Shown: piece by piece, positions 32,205-43,523 of the stretch | Layout: every line of letters starts with the position of its first letter | How positions within the stretch are numbered: position 1 is the first letter of the stretch | Source of the DNA: Undaria pinnatifida | Taxonomy: Eukaryota; Sar; Phaeophyceae; Laminariales; Alariaceae | DNA: 64,000 nt | Assembly (NCBI GenBank): GCA_012845835.1 | Contig: JABAKD010000025.1 | Span: forward strand, 17,235,976 to 17,299,975 | Direction: 5' to 3' | Position numbers and translations under genes: made by a program | Notes under the pieces: model-generated | The model's database searches: none | Told to the model about the DNA's origin: nothing | What the model saw: the letters and a program-made list of their open reading frames with translations, nothing else

Positions 32205-33130
32205 GACAAGGAGGTTTTTAGCCGTTAACCTGCAAGCAACCAGCAAGATGAGCAACGACTACCACCGTATCACGTATAAAGTATACTATTGGTCCCACGT
32301 GGTAGCCTGAGTGACCCGAGAGATTTGGGTGGTTGACGGCAACTTACGCAAGTAGGCTTGTCTGGACACGTCGGCCCTCAGTAGATTTCGACCGACCCGG
32401 GTATGCTTTATTATGCCCCCCTTGAAATTTGTTCGAGTCCCTTACGGATATACTATCGTGACGTATGAAGAGCGGTTTTTGATATTATACAAATTAAAAT
32501 GCCACAAAAAGGCTGACGTAGTCATTAAATTGTGAGACATTTCGGAACAAGTATTAATAGATAGAAACGACAAAGGCAAGCGACCCAAGGGGGGCGGGGG
32601 GAAACCCGATTCCCCCCCCTCCCCCCCCCCCCCCCCTTTTTTTTTTCCTCTTTTTCCCCCCCCCCCCTCCTTTTTAAAAAATTCATACAGCTCATCACAT
32701 GTCACCCGCAAACATGTCAGGATCCAGCGATCGCACTGATGAAACACCTACTACTTCGTCCACATCAATGTATTCAATAAGCAGACTAATTATATAACCT
32801 TCTTGTAAAAAATCATTTCAAAGCTTCAACCTTAGCCTCGCTCAGCGTTTGTTTCCAACCCTCACCGTTAAGCAAATTAATAAAAGCACACATAGTCAAA
32901 CTAGGAACAGTAACGGTATTGAAAGTGTATTATGATACCGCTATAACCCATAGTTGTCAAGGTTGGTTATTGCATGATTATCTTCAGGGATAAATACGCA
33001 TTTAACCATACTTGACAAAAGCCGCGAGGGGGAACGCTGAAATTCCTAAACGTCCCACGCAACTTCGTTCTTAGCCCCCCGAAGCAGTTTTGTCGGCGTA
33101 GACAAATACGTTTTGCAGATATGCACAACA
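32205..33130. other. No gene recognised; C/T homopolymer tract at 32610-32675
   Basis: C runs of 7-16 alternate with T runs on the plus strand at 32610-32675. The remainder is AT-rich and without coding signal. Confidence 0.4.
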
Positions 33131-33149
33131 GCCCCCCCTCAACCACTGT

Positions 33150-33275
33150 AAACCAATATGTATTCGAAAGCACCACTCTGAAACAACACGATAACGAAGC
33201 CTAGAACATCAACGTAATGCAATTTGTATTCGAAAACACCACTCTGGAACAACGGGACAACGAAGTCTAGAACAT
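33150..33275 (+). repeat. Direct repeat, unit about 68 bp
   Basis: GTATTCGAAA.CACCACTCT.AACAAC is present at 33161 and 33228, each followed by CGAAG.CTAGAACATCAAC. Confidence 0.75.
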
Positions 33276-33765
33276 CAACCAAAACATACACGTGTAGCAA
33301 CAACCGCGCGGACACAAAATTCTCAAAAATTAAGGATGTCCGCACACTAAAACCACATATACGTTCACATACGAAACCCAGTCTAAAGATGAAACCCATA
33401 TACCCTGGGTTCCAAATTAAGGTCCCTACGAGTCAGAAACATCACATATTTTACATATAGTCTTTACACAAGTCTGAAATGCGTCAAAACTGCTCGTTGC
33501 CAAAGAACAGGCTCATCAAGAACGCAAGAACAAACAGAACGAGAGACGGGGTAATCACATCAGCGCAAATCATTATTGCATTCGCTCACCACATCACCTC
33601 CTTTGCAATTGGTTTTGGGCATCAGCGAACTGGGTCCAACGCATGCCCGGAGTGTCTTTGGTGGAGTGAGGAGCGGCAGTAAAAATCAAGTGCGCTGCTC
33701 GATAAGCTGTTCCTGACCGTCCGTGTACTGAACAATCTTCGGGTCGCGTCTCCTCTGTATCAGGT

Positions 33766-33993
33766 GTGCGAGGAATTTTATTTATCGTTTTCAACGCAAG
33801 CGGTTGCGTTGACATATACTACCTGGCTTATTGTAAAGGAAAGGAACACCACTCAGCGATCATCTACTACACGCTAGGGCATGTTTTCATGAGCACCACT
33901 AACAATGAGCACCAGACATGGACGCGACATCTACAGGACCACAACATCTTCGACGACAGTGGGGAGAAAACAGGGCGTATAATCGTACACTAG
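33766..33993 (+). CDS. Hypothetical short coding-like stretch
   Basis: Unrecognised 75-codon frame with ordinary protein composition (NNEHQTWTRHLQDHNIFDDS then GEKTGRIIVH and stop). It could be a terminal exon of an unseen gene or chance. No repeats, promoter or neighbour supports it. Confidence 0.2.
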   Translation: MRGILFIVFNASGCVDIYYLAYCKGKEHHSAIIYYTLGHVFMSTTNNEHQTWTRHLQDHNIFDDSGEKTGRIIVH

Positions 33994-34439
33994 ATAATAA
34001 TAATGTGAAAAGGAAGTACAGACAGATATGTTAACAATGCGGTAGACTACACTTCCAACCTATTACGCAGGGTATTTCGTGCCTACCTGCCGTCTGCATG
34101 ATCACCTGACCACCTCTGCATATAGGTAGCGATTTCAGAAGATAATGGTAACTACATGGACTTTGCAATATCTGTCTCTTTCATACAATTAGCGATGACA
34201 GAAAATATGTTAACTACATGGCTGTACCTATCGATTGAAATATTCTATCTTGCGATCCATGTACAACGACAAATTATGAAGCTGTAACACGTTGTTTTAC
34301 CACACCTAAAGATTGCGTTGCATACCACATCTGACATCAAATCCTCTAGAATAATAAACAATACCAGGCAGGTGATATAAAGAGATGTCTTCTTGCTGCA
34401 ACCGTCAGATTTGTCCCCTTTAAAGGATTTATAGTTTCC

Positions 34440-36075
34440 GCGCACATATTGAAGTGTCCCGCCCCCGCCCCCCCCTCCCGATCCCTCTTGTTCAAACGCC
34501 CCACCTAAAATCAAATTCTGCCAGAGGAGTAAACACTACCAGCCAGCTGATATCACCTCATTATCTTTCTAGCCATCCATGCCGTAGCTCCAATTCATTT
34601 CCGCCCCCCCCCCCCCCCTTCCCCCCGCCCCCCCCCTTTTGTTCAAACGCCCCACCTACAATCGAAATCGGCCAGAGTGATAAACACTTTTACGCAATTG
34701 ATATCACGTCATTATCTTTCTAGCCACCCATGACGTAGCTTTCATTCATCCCCCCCCCCCCCCCCCCAACGCCCCCTCCTTCCCCAACACCCGCACGATC
34801 GCCTAGACCTAGCACCACGCGTATAGCAAGCCCCTACATATATGCGTAATACGCGCGATCGGAATATCACACACAAGCTTGCAAAGATGAGTTTCGACCA
34901 AATCTTCGATCTCACAGCTGGAGTGTATTTTTATATTTTATGTGACCTAAACCTCTTGAAACCCCCCCCCCCCTTTTTTTCTTCTTTTTTTTTCTTTTTT
35001 TTTGGCTTTTGCCGCTCCCTCTTGCTCAAACGCCCCACCTATCATCGAAAACTGCCAGGGTAATAAACGCTTCCAAGCATTTGGTATCACCTCATTATCT
35101 TTCTAGAGCCATCTATGCCGCTGCTGCAATTCCCCCCCCCCTCCCCACCCCTCCCAACGCCCCCTCCTTCCCCACCACCCGCACCATCGCCTAGACCTAG
35201 CACCACGCGTATAGCAAACCCCTACATCTATGCGACCTAAAAATATTGTTTCAAAAGCCCTTTCGCCCGCCCCCCCCCTCAAACGCTCCGCCCTCTCCTC
35301 ACTGGTTGTACGACTTACAGGATATACATGATCAACTGATGCATTCCTTCCAAAACCGTAAGATGTATCCCCTTGAAGGGTTTATTGTTTCCACGCATAG
35401 ATTGAGCTGCCCCCCCCCGCCCCCGCTCCCTCTTCATCAAACCCAGGCCCCCACGTCCTTATAAAGGCCCCGGTGGCGTATCAAGCTATCCTCGAGCCTG
35501 GTATAGGTCAATTTCGTGAGTTCGAGCCCCGCCGAGTGCATACTCGTATAAATTCGTTGGGACTTTTTCTTGTGCACAAATTGACTTGCGGAAAGCGCGA
35601 GAGCGTGAGTTAGCAACACTCGATGAAAAATCGACGAGCAGTGGGACTGCTGAACCCTATGCGCGATAAAAATTGAAGGCAAGAACCGGGGGGGAGAAGG
35701 GACGACACCTGTAACCACGGCTTGTCCAGAAGCTGGAAAGTAAAAGTGAGAAAAAAAATAAAAAAAAGGCCGCCCTCCCCTCACCGGTTTTTCGACTTAC
35801 AGGATTCACTTGATAAACTGATGCATTTCCTTCCACAGCTGTCAGATTTTGTCCCCCTCAAAAACGGGTTTTATAGTTTCCGCGCACAGACTAACATCAC
35901 CCTGTTGACCCTGATAGCTACACTGTAGTTGCAAGGGGAGTCGCCGACCTATATCCTTATTGAGGACACACAACCCGTAATACGCGCGATCGGAGTATCA
36001 CACACAGCTTGCAAAGATGAGTTTCGACAAAATCTTCGATCTCGCAACTGGAGTATATTTTTATTTTCATAATAT
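34440..36075 (-). repeat. Complex G-tract repeat family, copy 3 (inverted, C tracts on plus strand)
   Basis: Reverse complement of the modules at 1-1085 and 7655-8635: AACGCCCCACCTA..ATCGAAA, CTAGACCTAGCACCACGCG and ACACAGCTTGCAAAGATGAG, separated by C runs up to about 17. It ends at 36075 with the family terminus (GGAGTATATTTTTATTTTCA) and is split by SINE copy 1 at 35466-35770. Confidence 0.85.
35466..35770 (+). mobile_element. tRNA-derived SINE, copy 1
   Basis: About 290 bp similar to 36079-36395. A pol III A-box-like GGTGGCGTATCAAG (35472) and a B box GAGTTCGAGCC (35518) are spaced as in a tRNA. A non-tRNA body follows (ACAAATTGACTTGCGG, CTGAACCCTATGCGCGAT), then an A-rich end (GAGAAAAAAAATAAAAAAA). 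It is inserted within the G-tract repeat, which resumes at about 35770. Confidence 0.7.
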
Positions 36076-36078
36076 ACT

Positions 36079-36395
36079 AGCCGGTCGCGTCGGTGGCGCA
36101 TCAGGTTATCTTCGGGCCTGGTATAGGTCAGTTTCGTGAGTTCGAATCCCCCCGAGTGCATACTCGTATAAATTCGTGGGGACTTTTTCACAAATTGACT
36201 TGCGGAAAACGCAAGAGCGTAAGTCAGCAACACTCGATGTAAAATCGACGAGCAGTGGGATTGCTGAACCCTATGCGCGATAAAAATTGAAGGCAAGAAC
36301 CGAGGGGGAGAAGGGACGCGACACCTGTGACCACGGCTTGTTGTCCAGAAGCTGGAAAGTATTAGACTATAGAAGTGTGTGAAAAAAACCCCAAA
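36079..36395 (+). mobile_element. tRNA-derived SINE, copy 2
   Basis: Same family as 35466-35770, roughly 90% identical. A box GGTGGCGCATCAGG (36092), B box GAGTTCGAATCCC (36139). The 3' end carries GTGTGAAAAAAACCCC. It starts directly after the terminus of G-tract repeat copy 3. Confidence 0.75.
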
Positions 36396-36877
36396 AAAAA
36401 TGAACACACAAGATAGCGCACACCCCCGGTTGAATTTCCGCGCTGCTGGTGTTGTTCTCGACAACGGGGAGTCTCGACAACGCAACCACCAATGGACGAA
36501 TTTATGGCAAGATCTCCACAAGAACTAGATTATTAGATATTTATATTTCCGAAGCCGCCTTTTCGTCGCGTGGGCCCCTTCTTTGGCCCTATTTTTTTTG
36601 GAGAAGATTATCTTGGAAAATCATTGCTGAATTGTTGCTGCAGGCCCTGGGGAGGTATTATCTTCCCCGGGTTATACTCGTACGGGTGTGCTCATCGCTC
36701 GCATTGGTGTGCTTACCCCTCGTATTGCTCGTAGTAACTCGTACCAAGTATCTCGTAACTCGTATCGCCGTACTTCTCGTAACAGCATAAAACCGAAACC
36801 GAAACGGTTGAAACGGCTGAGCCAAGTCGAATAGTGGAACGGCGGTAGTGCGGTAGTCGAACAACGAACGATGGGGG

Positions 36878-38005
36878 AGTGATAATCTCGCAGACATAGG
36901 CGGAATCTAAACCTCGCCCACGTGGACATATAAGAACCATCCCCGGGTTTCCACCGTCATATTACGGTTTGCAGTGTGCGAATTCGCGGGCATCAACGAG
37001 GGTGCTGGCACCGCCCTTACAGCACCATGGCCACCGAGATAGGCAGCAATATGACACCTGGACACCCCTGTACACTCAAGGCTCGACTTTCAGCCCCTGA
37101 AAGCTAGAAATTGGCAAAATCGATGACGATTTGCAGGTGCTGTTTAGGCCGCCACAGCAGCAGTACGTAGTGCAGCCCCATACACGTAGGTGCTGGCGTT
37201 GCTCCTACAGCCCCACGACCACCACTACATGCAGCAATATCACACCTAGACTACATACCCCACACACTGAAGGCCGGACTTCAGCCCCTACGAGTGAGAA
37301 ATCGTCGAAATCGAGGACGATTTGCACGTGCTGTGGACACCGCGACCGCTGCATGCATGCAGCACGCAGTACATATGCATACATACATGTGTACATGTAC
37401 AGTAAGTACACAGCAAGCAGTAGTGCAGCCTACACACATCACACACCCGCAGAGGGAAGAATATCCCACGCTTGCTCTCCGTAGGTGCCCAAGAATAGTG
37501 TCAGTCTGACGTGCCTGTTGTATCCAGGAACTATAACAGGACAATGTGCAAGCGCACCCTCAGCAGTGTAGTCTATAACTTGAATATTACACAACCTACC
37601 CACAACAGCAGTAGTAGACAACAGCAGTGCATAATCTACGTGTGGAGGAAAAGAGGAACACGTGCCAAATAGCTGCCTTACAGCTAGCTTTCGGCACCCA
37701 TTTACAGTACAACTTCAGCCCACAACTTCCGTCATTGAGGGAACCACGGCTGGCTGTCAACCAACCGTGAGATCTGGAAACTTTAGATGAGCAAGCATAT
37801 GATATAAACTAAACGGTAGTTTGGTGCTAGTTTTAAGCTACCGGCACAGCAGCAGCCAGCAGCAGCAGCCAGCAGCCAGCACCAAGTTTTCAAACACACA
37901 GCGAACCGGAATACGACGGTGGAAATCCGGGGATGGTTCATATACGTCCCCGTGGGCGAGGTTTAAATTCCGCCTATGTCTGCGAGATTATCACTCACTC
38001 CAAAA
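36878..38005. mobile_element. Element with about 90 bp terminal inverted repeats
   Basis: 36880-36967 and 37912-38002 are inverted copies. The left reads GAGTGATAATCTCGCAGACA then TAGGCGGAATCTAAACCTCG; the right ends with the complement. The interior has a tandem duplication (36996-37145 and 37180-37340: GTGCTGGC, TACAGC, GGC.GCAATAT.ACACCT, TTTCAGCCCCT, GACGATTTGCA.GTGCTGT) and CAG-rich stretches (37845-37880). There is no transposase. Confidence 0.65.
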
Positions 38006-38382
38006 ATCCCTCCAGTATCATACGAACTCCCGCAAAATGGAGGAGCTGGAGCGAACGAGGAGGTATAATTCCACAAACATACTCATGCGGGAAGACTAAA
38101 GAGAAGCCCCGTCTTGCGCAGGACCACCGCACTCCCGCACAGGAACGGTGAGGGCGGAATAGTGTCGGGCAAAGCGTATCCTTTTGCGCGCGCAAAGCCG
38201 CACTCGAGGTTGTGGCAAGGCTAAATCATTCAGACCCGTGGACGCTTTTTTCCGAACCCCGTCACACCGAATTTACCACGTACAAAGTACCGGCATCAAT
38301 ATAGCGTTTTGTAAACGTACCCTACCCTCTGGCTGCTGGAGGGTGTTGTGCGGTGGCCGCTGGTGTCGAACAGTGGCCGAGC

Positions 38383-38460
38383 ATGTCGGCAACCAAGACA
38401 TCGCTGGCGTGGCAAGGCTTCCGTCACTCCAACCTTGTCTCCACGAGCTCTCCGGTGCAA
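38383..38460 (+). CDS. Tentative first coding exon of the coiled-coil gene
   Basis: ATG at 38383 followed by 26 codons (begins MSATKTSLAWQG, ends VSTSSPVQ) and a good donor CAA/GTGAGT, phase 0. It would splice in frame to 41596 and then 43434. Support is only phase agreement and the donor; the introns either side are filled with degenerate repeats, so missed exons are possible. Confidence 0.3.
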
Positions 38461-39189
38461 GTGAGTGCAGGGAGATCTCGAATAGAGGTTGAGAATCTCG
38501 TGTTGGTGGGATGGAAGGAACGAACATACTTTACCTGCTGCTGGCTCTGATCGTGATGTGTGTGGACATCGGTACGTTTTGCACCCTTTTTTTTGTGATG
38601 CCCGCGATGTTGTTCTTGCGTTCTTTGTGTATCTCTCCGGCAAGCGTTGCCATGCCGAACACTATTAGCGCTCGAAGATATCTCTTGTGTTGTGGTGGAA
38701 AGAACGAAGGTATTTTACCTGATGACTGTTGTGTGGACATCAGTTGTTTTTCGAGCCTCATTGTGTGATTGATCCGGGAAGAAGTGTCGAAATAAAGTCG
38801 ACAATCTTAATATTATCAATATCGTACAGCACTTGTAACTAACTATTTGCAGATCGGCCGATACCACACGAAGCGGCTCGAGTTGCGGGGGTATCTGTCC
38901 GAGCTGCGTTGCAAGGAGCTGTACGTCACGCTTGCAACGGCATGGTGATGGTCGTACTGCTGCACGCTCTAGCTAGATGCTTCACGTGTGTTTTGGTCGG
39001 TAGTCGGTATACATCATGGGTCCCATAAACCTCCGATGTTGTTCTTGTCTTCGTCTGAACTCTTGTGGGACCCAGGTATCGCGACCTAATAAAAGCGACT
39101 TCGTATACATCCAGCACAGCAGTAGTAGTGGTGCAGCCCTTTCTTGTATCACGGTCAGGGCACAGGAGTATACAAGGTTGCAAGGGTGT

Positions 39190-40880
39190 GTACGTTATTG
39201 GGTAAGGTATCGGGATTCGTACCTAAAGCACCTACCGGGAAAAAACTTACGTAACCGGTGATCGTCCCGAGGGCCGTTACCTAAATCCGGGTATTTCGTC
39301 GATGGGTATACCTGTACCCGGTTACGTACGGTATACCTTTACCCGGGTAAGGTATTGACGGCCGTACCTAACGTACTTAACACTTGGGTAAGGTATCGGG
39401 ATTCGTACCTAACGTACCTACCGGGAAAAACCTTATGTAGCCTGAGGTCGTTCCCAGGGCCGTTACCTAAATCCGGGTATTTCGTCAACGGGTATACCTG
39501 CACCCGGGTAAGTATTGGATCGGCGTACCTATCGTACTCAATCTTAGGTAAGGTATCGAGGTCCATACCTAACGTACCTAAACCTTACGTAAGGTATTGA
39601 GGTCGCCCCCAAGTTAGTACCTGAACCCGAGTATCTCTTCAGCGGGTACACCTATACCCGGGTGAGTATTGGATCGACGTACCTGTCGTACCTTAAGCTG
39701 TACGTAAGGTATCGAGGGGCGTACCCAAGTGCGGGTGCGGGTACGTACCCGGGTAAGTACCCGGGTAGGTACCCATACTAAACCGTGAAGTTGATGGGGC
39801 CGGGCACCAGAACAGTATGTACTGGCAGCAATAGTCTACTGGCAGCACCTGCCTACTGACTGGGCCTGCCAGTAGACGCTGCTATTAATAGAATGTTTGA
39901 TCTCACGTTCATCCAAGAAACGCGACAATTTTATTTTATCGAAACACCAGTATTTTTGTATTTTTTTGGCTGGGTGACAGCCTACTAAACCATGTACCCC
40001 AAGCTCTAGAGCGATGAAGTAGAAAAACTGCCCGAGTATATGAACCGCGCCTCACAAGCCCCTTCTCGTCGACAATGTTTCGCCATGACAAAGCCATCGA
40101 CGGCTTGTGTAGTGTCCGCCGGGACATCGTACATGCCCTGCATGTCCCCGTTTATTTTGTAAACAAGCTTGGGAGTGATCACAGCCACTACAGATTTTAT
40201 CTGGCCCGGCGCAACCTCGATTGCTCTGACTCGAGAGCTGGCTCGGGACCATCCTGCGTGCTGGCTCCTTCGTTCGGTGAAGCTTGGCCTTCGTGGTTTC
40301 CACCAGCGTTTTCGCTCATTGTCAACGCCGCTACTCTACCCCTTGGGTTGGGCGCGTCTAGGTGACAGGTGTCCTGGGTGTGTGGCGGGGAGACCGCATG
40401 CCTACTTTGCATTTTATTTTAATTTGTTCTCGCAGATGTTCTTGGAGATGACGTCTCAAGTACTTCGTATGACGTACATATTTTAGGTAAGATATTTGAG
40501 CTAGTACCTGTACCCGTGTATTTCGTTGACGGGTATACCTATACCCGGGTAAGTAATGGCGCGACTAACCTATTGTACTTAAAACTTGGATAAGGTATCG
40601 AGGTACGTGCCTAGCGTACCTAAAACTTGGGTAAGGCATTGAGGTCTTCCCCAGCCTCGTACCTAAACCCCAGTATTCCGTCGACGGGTACACTTGTACC
40701 CGGGTAAGTATTTTAGCGGCGTACCTATCGTACCTTGAACATGGGTAAGGTATCGTGGTCCGTACCTATCGTACCTAACACTTGAGTAAGGTATCGAGGC
40801 CCGTACCTATCGTACCTAAGCGTCGGGTCGGGGTACACACCCAGGTATTTTACCCGGGTATACTTAAGTATATACGTGCC
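39190..40880 (+). repeat. Higher-order GGTA/TACC tandem repeat, interrupted
   Basis: Blocks of about 35 bp (GGGTAAGGTATCG..GTCCGTACCTA..GTACCTAA) build longer units of about 180-190 bp that also contain ATCCGGGTATTTCGTC.ACGGGTATACCT and ACCCGGGTAAGTATTGG. The array spans 39190-39775 and resumes at 40490-40880. The 39790-40485 interval is unrelated and probably an insertion; it contains inverted CTGGCAG/CTGCCAG motifs at its left edge. Frames here are spurious. Confidence 0.8.
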
Positions 40881-41059
40881 TTACCTAACGTGCCCTTGCA
40901 AAGTTGTACCATAATGCCGCTCGCGTTTCGTACGCTTCCTGACGTTGCACTCCGGACACGTTCCCCACTCTGCAGCGCGGCCTGCTTAGTGCGGCCAATG
41001 CTGTAATCAGCACTTGTTTTTATTATTAGACACTTCCCCCCCTCTGACGTCTTTGTTAA

Positions 41060-41575
41060 AGTATGAACCTTCGATGGCCTTGTTGTTCTTGTGTCCTGTT
41101 TTATCTCTCGGAGTCATGTCTCCGACACGCCTTGCCATGTCGATGATGAATAGCTATTGAGAACCTCTCGTGTTGGGGTGTAGGGAACGAGCGTGTTTAT
41201 GTGGTGACTCTGCTGTGGTCTGTAGTGTGAACGTCGACTGCGGACGAAGCTATAACGATCGTTGGTATTCTGAACGCGTAAATGGTCCCTATATTACCGT
41301 CAGAGTGGTACGTTCCATACCATGTTCAGTGTGCGTTCGTGCTCAACCTCCGGTGTTCTCGTTGCGATCCTGTGATCTCTCTCCGACAAGCCTTGTTATA
41401 CCGATCACGGCTATTAATTGATGTCGAGAATCTCGTGTTGGGGTGGACATAATTTATGTTGTTGACATCAGTGCGTTTTATATCCTGTTTGCGCGTTCGC
41501 GTTCCAGACCTCCGATGTTTTTGTTGTAATTGTTCGACTCTAACCCTTACCCGTGCCTCGCCATGCCTTACACGT
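41060..41575 (+). repeat. Degenerate tandem repeat, related copies at 38470-38760 and 39020-39060
   Basis: Units contain GAGAATCTCGTGTTGG.GT (38490, 41160, 41432), ACCTCCGATGTTGTTCTTG or variants (38600, 39028, 41346, 41505) and TCTCTCCG.CA.GC.TTGCCATG (38630, 41110, 41385). They lie in what would be the first introns of the coiled-coil gene. Confidence 0.55.
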
Positions 41576-41595
41576 GTGACATTGGAACTAAACAG

Positions 41596-41673
41596 ACACG
41601 CAACGGGGACATGGATGATTCGGATGAAGCTGAGGAGGACGGTTTTGTGGGCACAGATTCGAATGGACCTCAA
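41596..41673 (+). CDS. Tentative acidic exon of the coiled-coil gene
   Basis: Acceptor AACTAAACAG, 26 codons reading TRNGDMDDSDEAEEDGFVG then TDSNGPQ, donor CAA/GTAAGC; phase 0 at both ends, matching the confirmed exon at 43434. The acidic composition and both splice sites are credible, but nothing independent links it to the gene. Confidence 0.4.
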
Positions 41674-41929
41674 GTAAGCTTTCGACCAATTTGTTTCGTG
41701 TTTGGTGGTGGAGTATTGACGACGAATCAACACCATTGAACACTGGCTCTGGCCGTTTGCAGCAGTACCAGCTACTGGCATGATACTGCCTCACTACCAC
41801 GGTGCTGCTGTAACCTTAGAAGCTTGTGCTTGTATCATTGTCTGCTGGCGTTACTTACATAAGTGTGTTGCGGCCAATCATATGAATACATGTAGCAGTA
41901 TAATATCAGTAGCGGACGTTTGAATACAT

Positions 41930-42265
41930 TAAGACCGACAAACTCCTTGTTGTCCGTCTTAGTCTGGTCACCTTGCAATCTGATCGTTTTGTCGAAGGAG
42001 TATCACAGATCACAGCAGAAAACTGCTGCCTGTGTTCGTTCTCCAGTAATTCCCCCCAATATTCCCCTATCGTAGCAGATATATGTTGGCCACAGACGGC
42101 CAAAGAAGGAGATAAGATAATCAAAACGGTTGTATGTAATATATGGAAGCAACTAACCGAGCGCCCAACTGTTCGATGTGTCTCTATTTGGAGTAAGAAT
42201 GGTGCTCCATCTCGAAAAAGATGCGTGGTCAATGGTCAAATGACCAAGGCAAGCAACAAATGATT
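41930..42265 (-). repeat. Dispersed repeat also present at about 63270-63470
   Basis: The minus-strand frames of this copy and the plus-strand frames at 63301 translate to related peptides (FRDGAPFLLQIET versus FRDGARFLLLVET, then LSPS and AVCG). The similarity runs through TTTGTTGCTTGCC... at its start. It is probably an unclassified transposon; termini unresolved. Confidence 0.55.
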
Positions 42266-42269
42266 ACGT

Positions 42270-43100
42270 CCCCCGGAAATATTGTACCTGAACTCCCCAC
42301 TTGCTGGAAACGTCTGTGCACCGCAGTAGTAGTGCACAGTAGCAACGGTCCTCACATTTTTTCGCCATCGACTAAATCATGACGTGGAAGATTGAACGTA
42401 GGAAATCTGGGGGTAGTGGAGCGGTATTGTATGTTCCAGATATGGCGTGTTTGATTCGGGCACATCTACGTGGTAAGGCTGTTTGTTTTTGTTATTTGTG
42501 GGCATCACGTTATAATTTCCAGCTTCAACTCGTAAAGGATTTCGTGGAGGATTTACCCTAAGCGACGGTCTGGGCACGCCGTGGTCTCAAGGTGTCTTTC
42601 CTTTTCCCCCCCGGTGGCTGTGAATCGGCTGGATTCACGGCTAGTCGGTGGAGTAGATGTCAACTAACCGACTTAGTGGTTGGCACCACACATCGAGCCA
42701 CATACGGGCCAGCCAGATGCAAAGACGCAAAACCTAGCAAATTGAAGCTCGAAACTAGCTGTAATATGTTAAGGCTACGTCGCGTATCACAACTATAATA
42801 TCATAATACCGATACCGTACTAGTCGGCGATTTGTGGTATAATTTACTACAGTATTATTATAGGAAGCCTACTCACGGCTCTAATTTTCTCAGGTTAGGT
42901 ATTTCTGTAATGTGTACCGAGGTCTGATATTTATGCACGTACTAGTGTTTACGAGCGTTAATCGCGTTGATCGCTGTGCATATACTGATGAGATACTGCT
43001 ACCAGGTACGGACTACCGTGTTTATTGGACGTGTTGTGTGCACCATGTGCTGGTGTCCTGGCTGGTGTGCTGCGGTGCTGTTTTTTGGGTGGTGCGTGTT
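42270..43100. other. Intronic or intergenic, no exon supported
   Basis: A frame at 42379-42561 has no convincing acceptor and no recognisable motif. The 9-mer TACCAGGTA lies at 43000. Confidence 0.35.
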
Positions 43101-43108
43101 TTTATCAG

Positions 43109-43134
43109 GAGATGATGGAAATCATGGACAAATA
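43109..43134 (+). pseudogene. Decayed copy of exon 43434-43523 (5' part)
   Basis: TTTATCAG followed by GAGATGATGGAAATCATGG matches the acceptor and first 25 bases of the following real exon, then diverges into unrelated sequence. Confidence 0.7.
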
Positions 43135-43329
43135 CGTTTTTCTTGATTACCCGCCTGTTTACCATTGTTGGAGATCGAAATCGGGTTGTCAATTCTGGAT
43201 CACGATTTTCCTGAGGTTCCAAAGGTAGAGATCGGATTTTTATTTTCCCTATTATCTAATTGTGAATAGAGATCGAGATCGAAATATCTAATATCGTGAT
43301 CTCTTCGATCCGCCCCTCTGATGCGTTTT

Positions 43330-43410
43330 GTGATTAGCTAGCTGTGATTAGCTAGCTGTGATTAGCTAGCTGTGATTAGCTAGCTGTGATTGTCAATAGC
43401 TAGCTGTGAT
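43330..43410 (+). repeat. 14-bp tandem repeat (GTGATTAGCTAGCT)n
   Basis: Five copies, the last interrupted by GTCAA, just before the exon at 43434. Confidence 0.9.
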
Positions 43411-43433
43411 GCCCTGTGTGTGTTTTTGTGCAG

Positions 43434-43523
43434 GAGATGATGATGGAGATCATGGACAAGTACGTGCAAGCGGGGGAGGCGCTGGCCGAGAAAGAAAACG
43501 ATGTCAGGCACCTCACCAAACAG
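43434..43523 (+). CDS. Coiled-coil gene exon 1 of those resolved
   Basis: 30 codons, phase 0 both ends; EMMMEIMDKYVQAGEALAEK then a short basic end; acceptor TTTTTGTGCAG, donor CAG/GTATAA. Confidence 0.75.

Noticed and set aside
31920-32255. Poly-Thr and poly-Leu frames
   Set aside because: Produced by the (TAG)n/(TCG)n microsatellite.
43330-43410. CRISPR-like array
   Set aside because: The 14-bp units are contiguous tandem repeats without spacers, in eukaryotic intron sequence.
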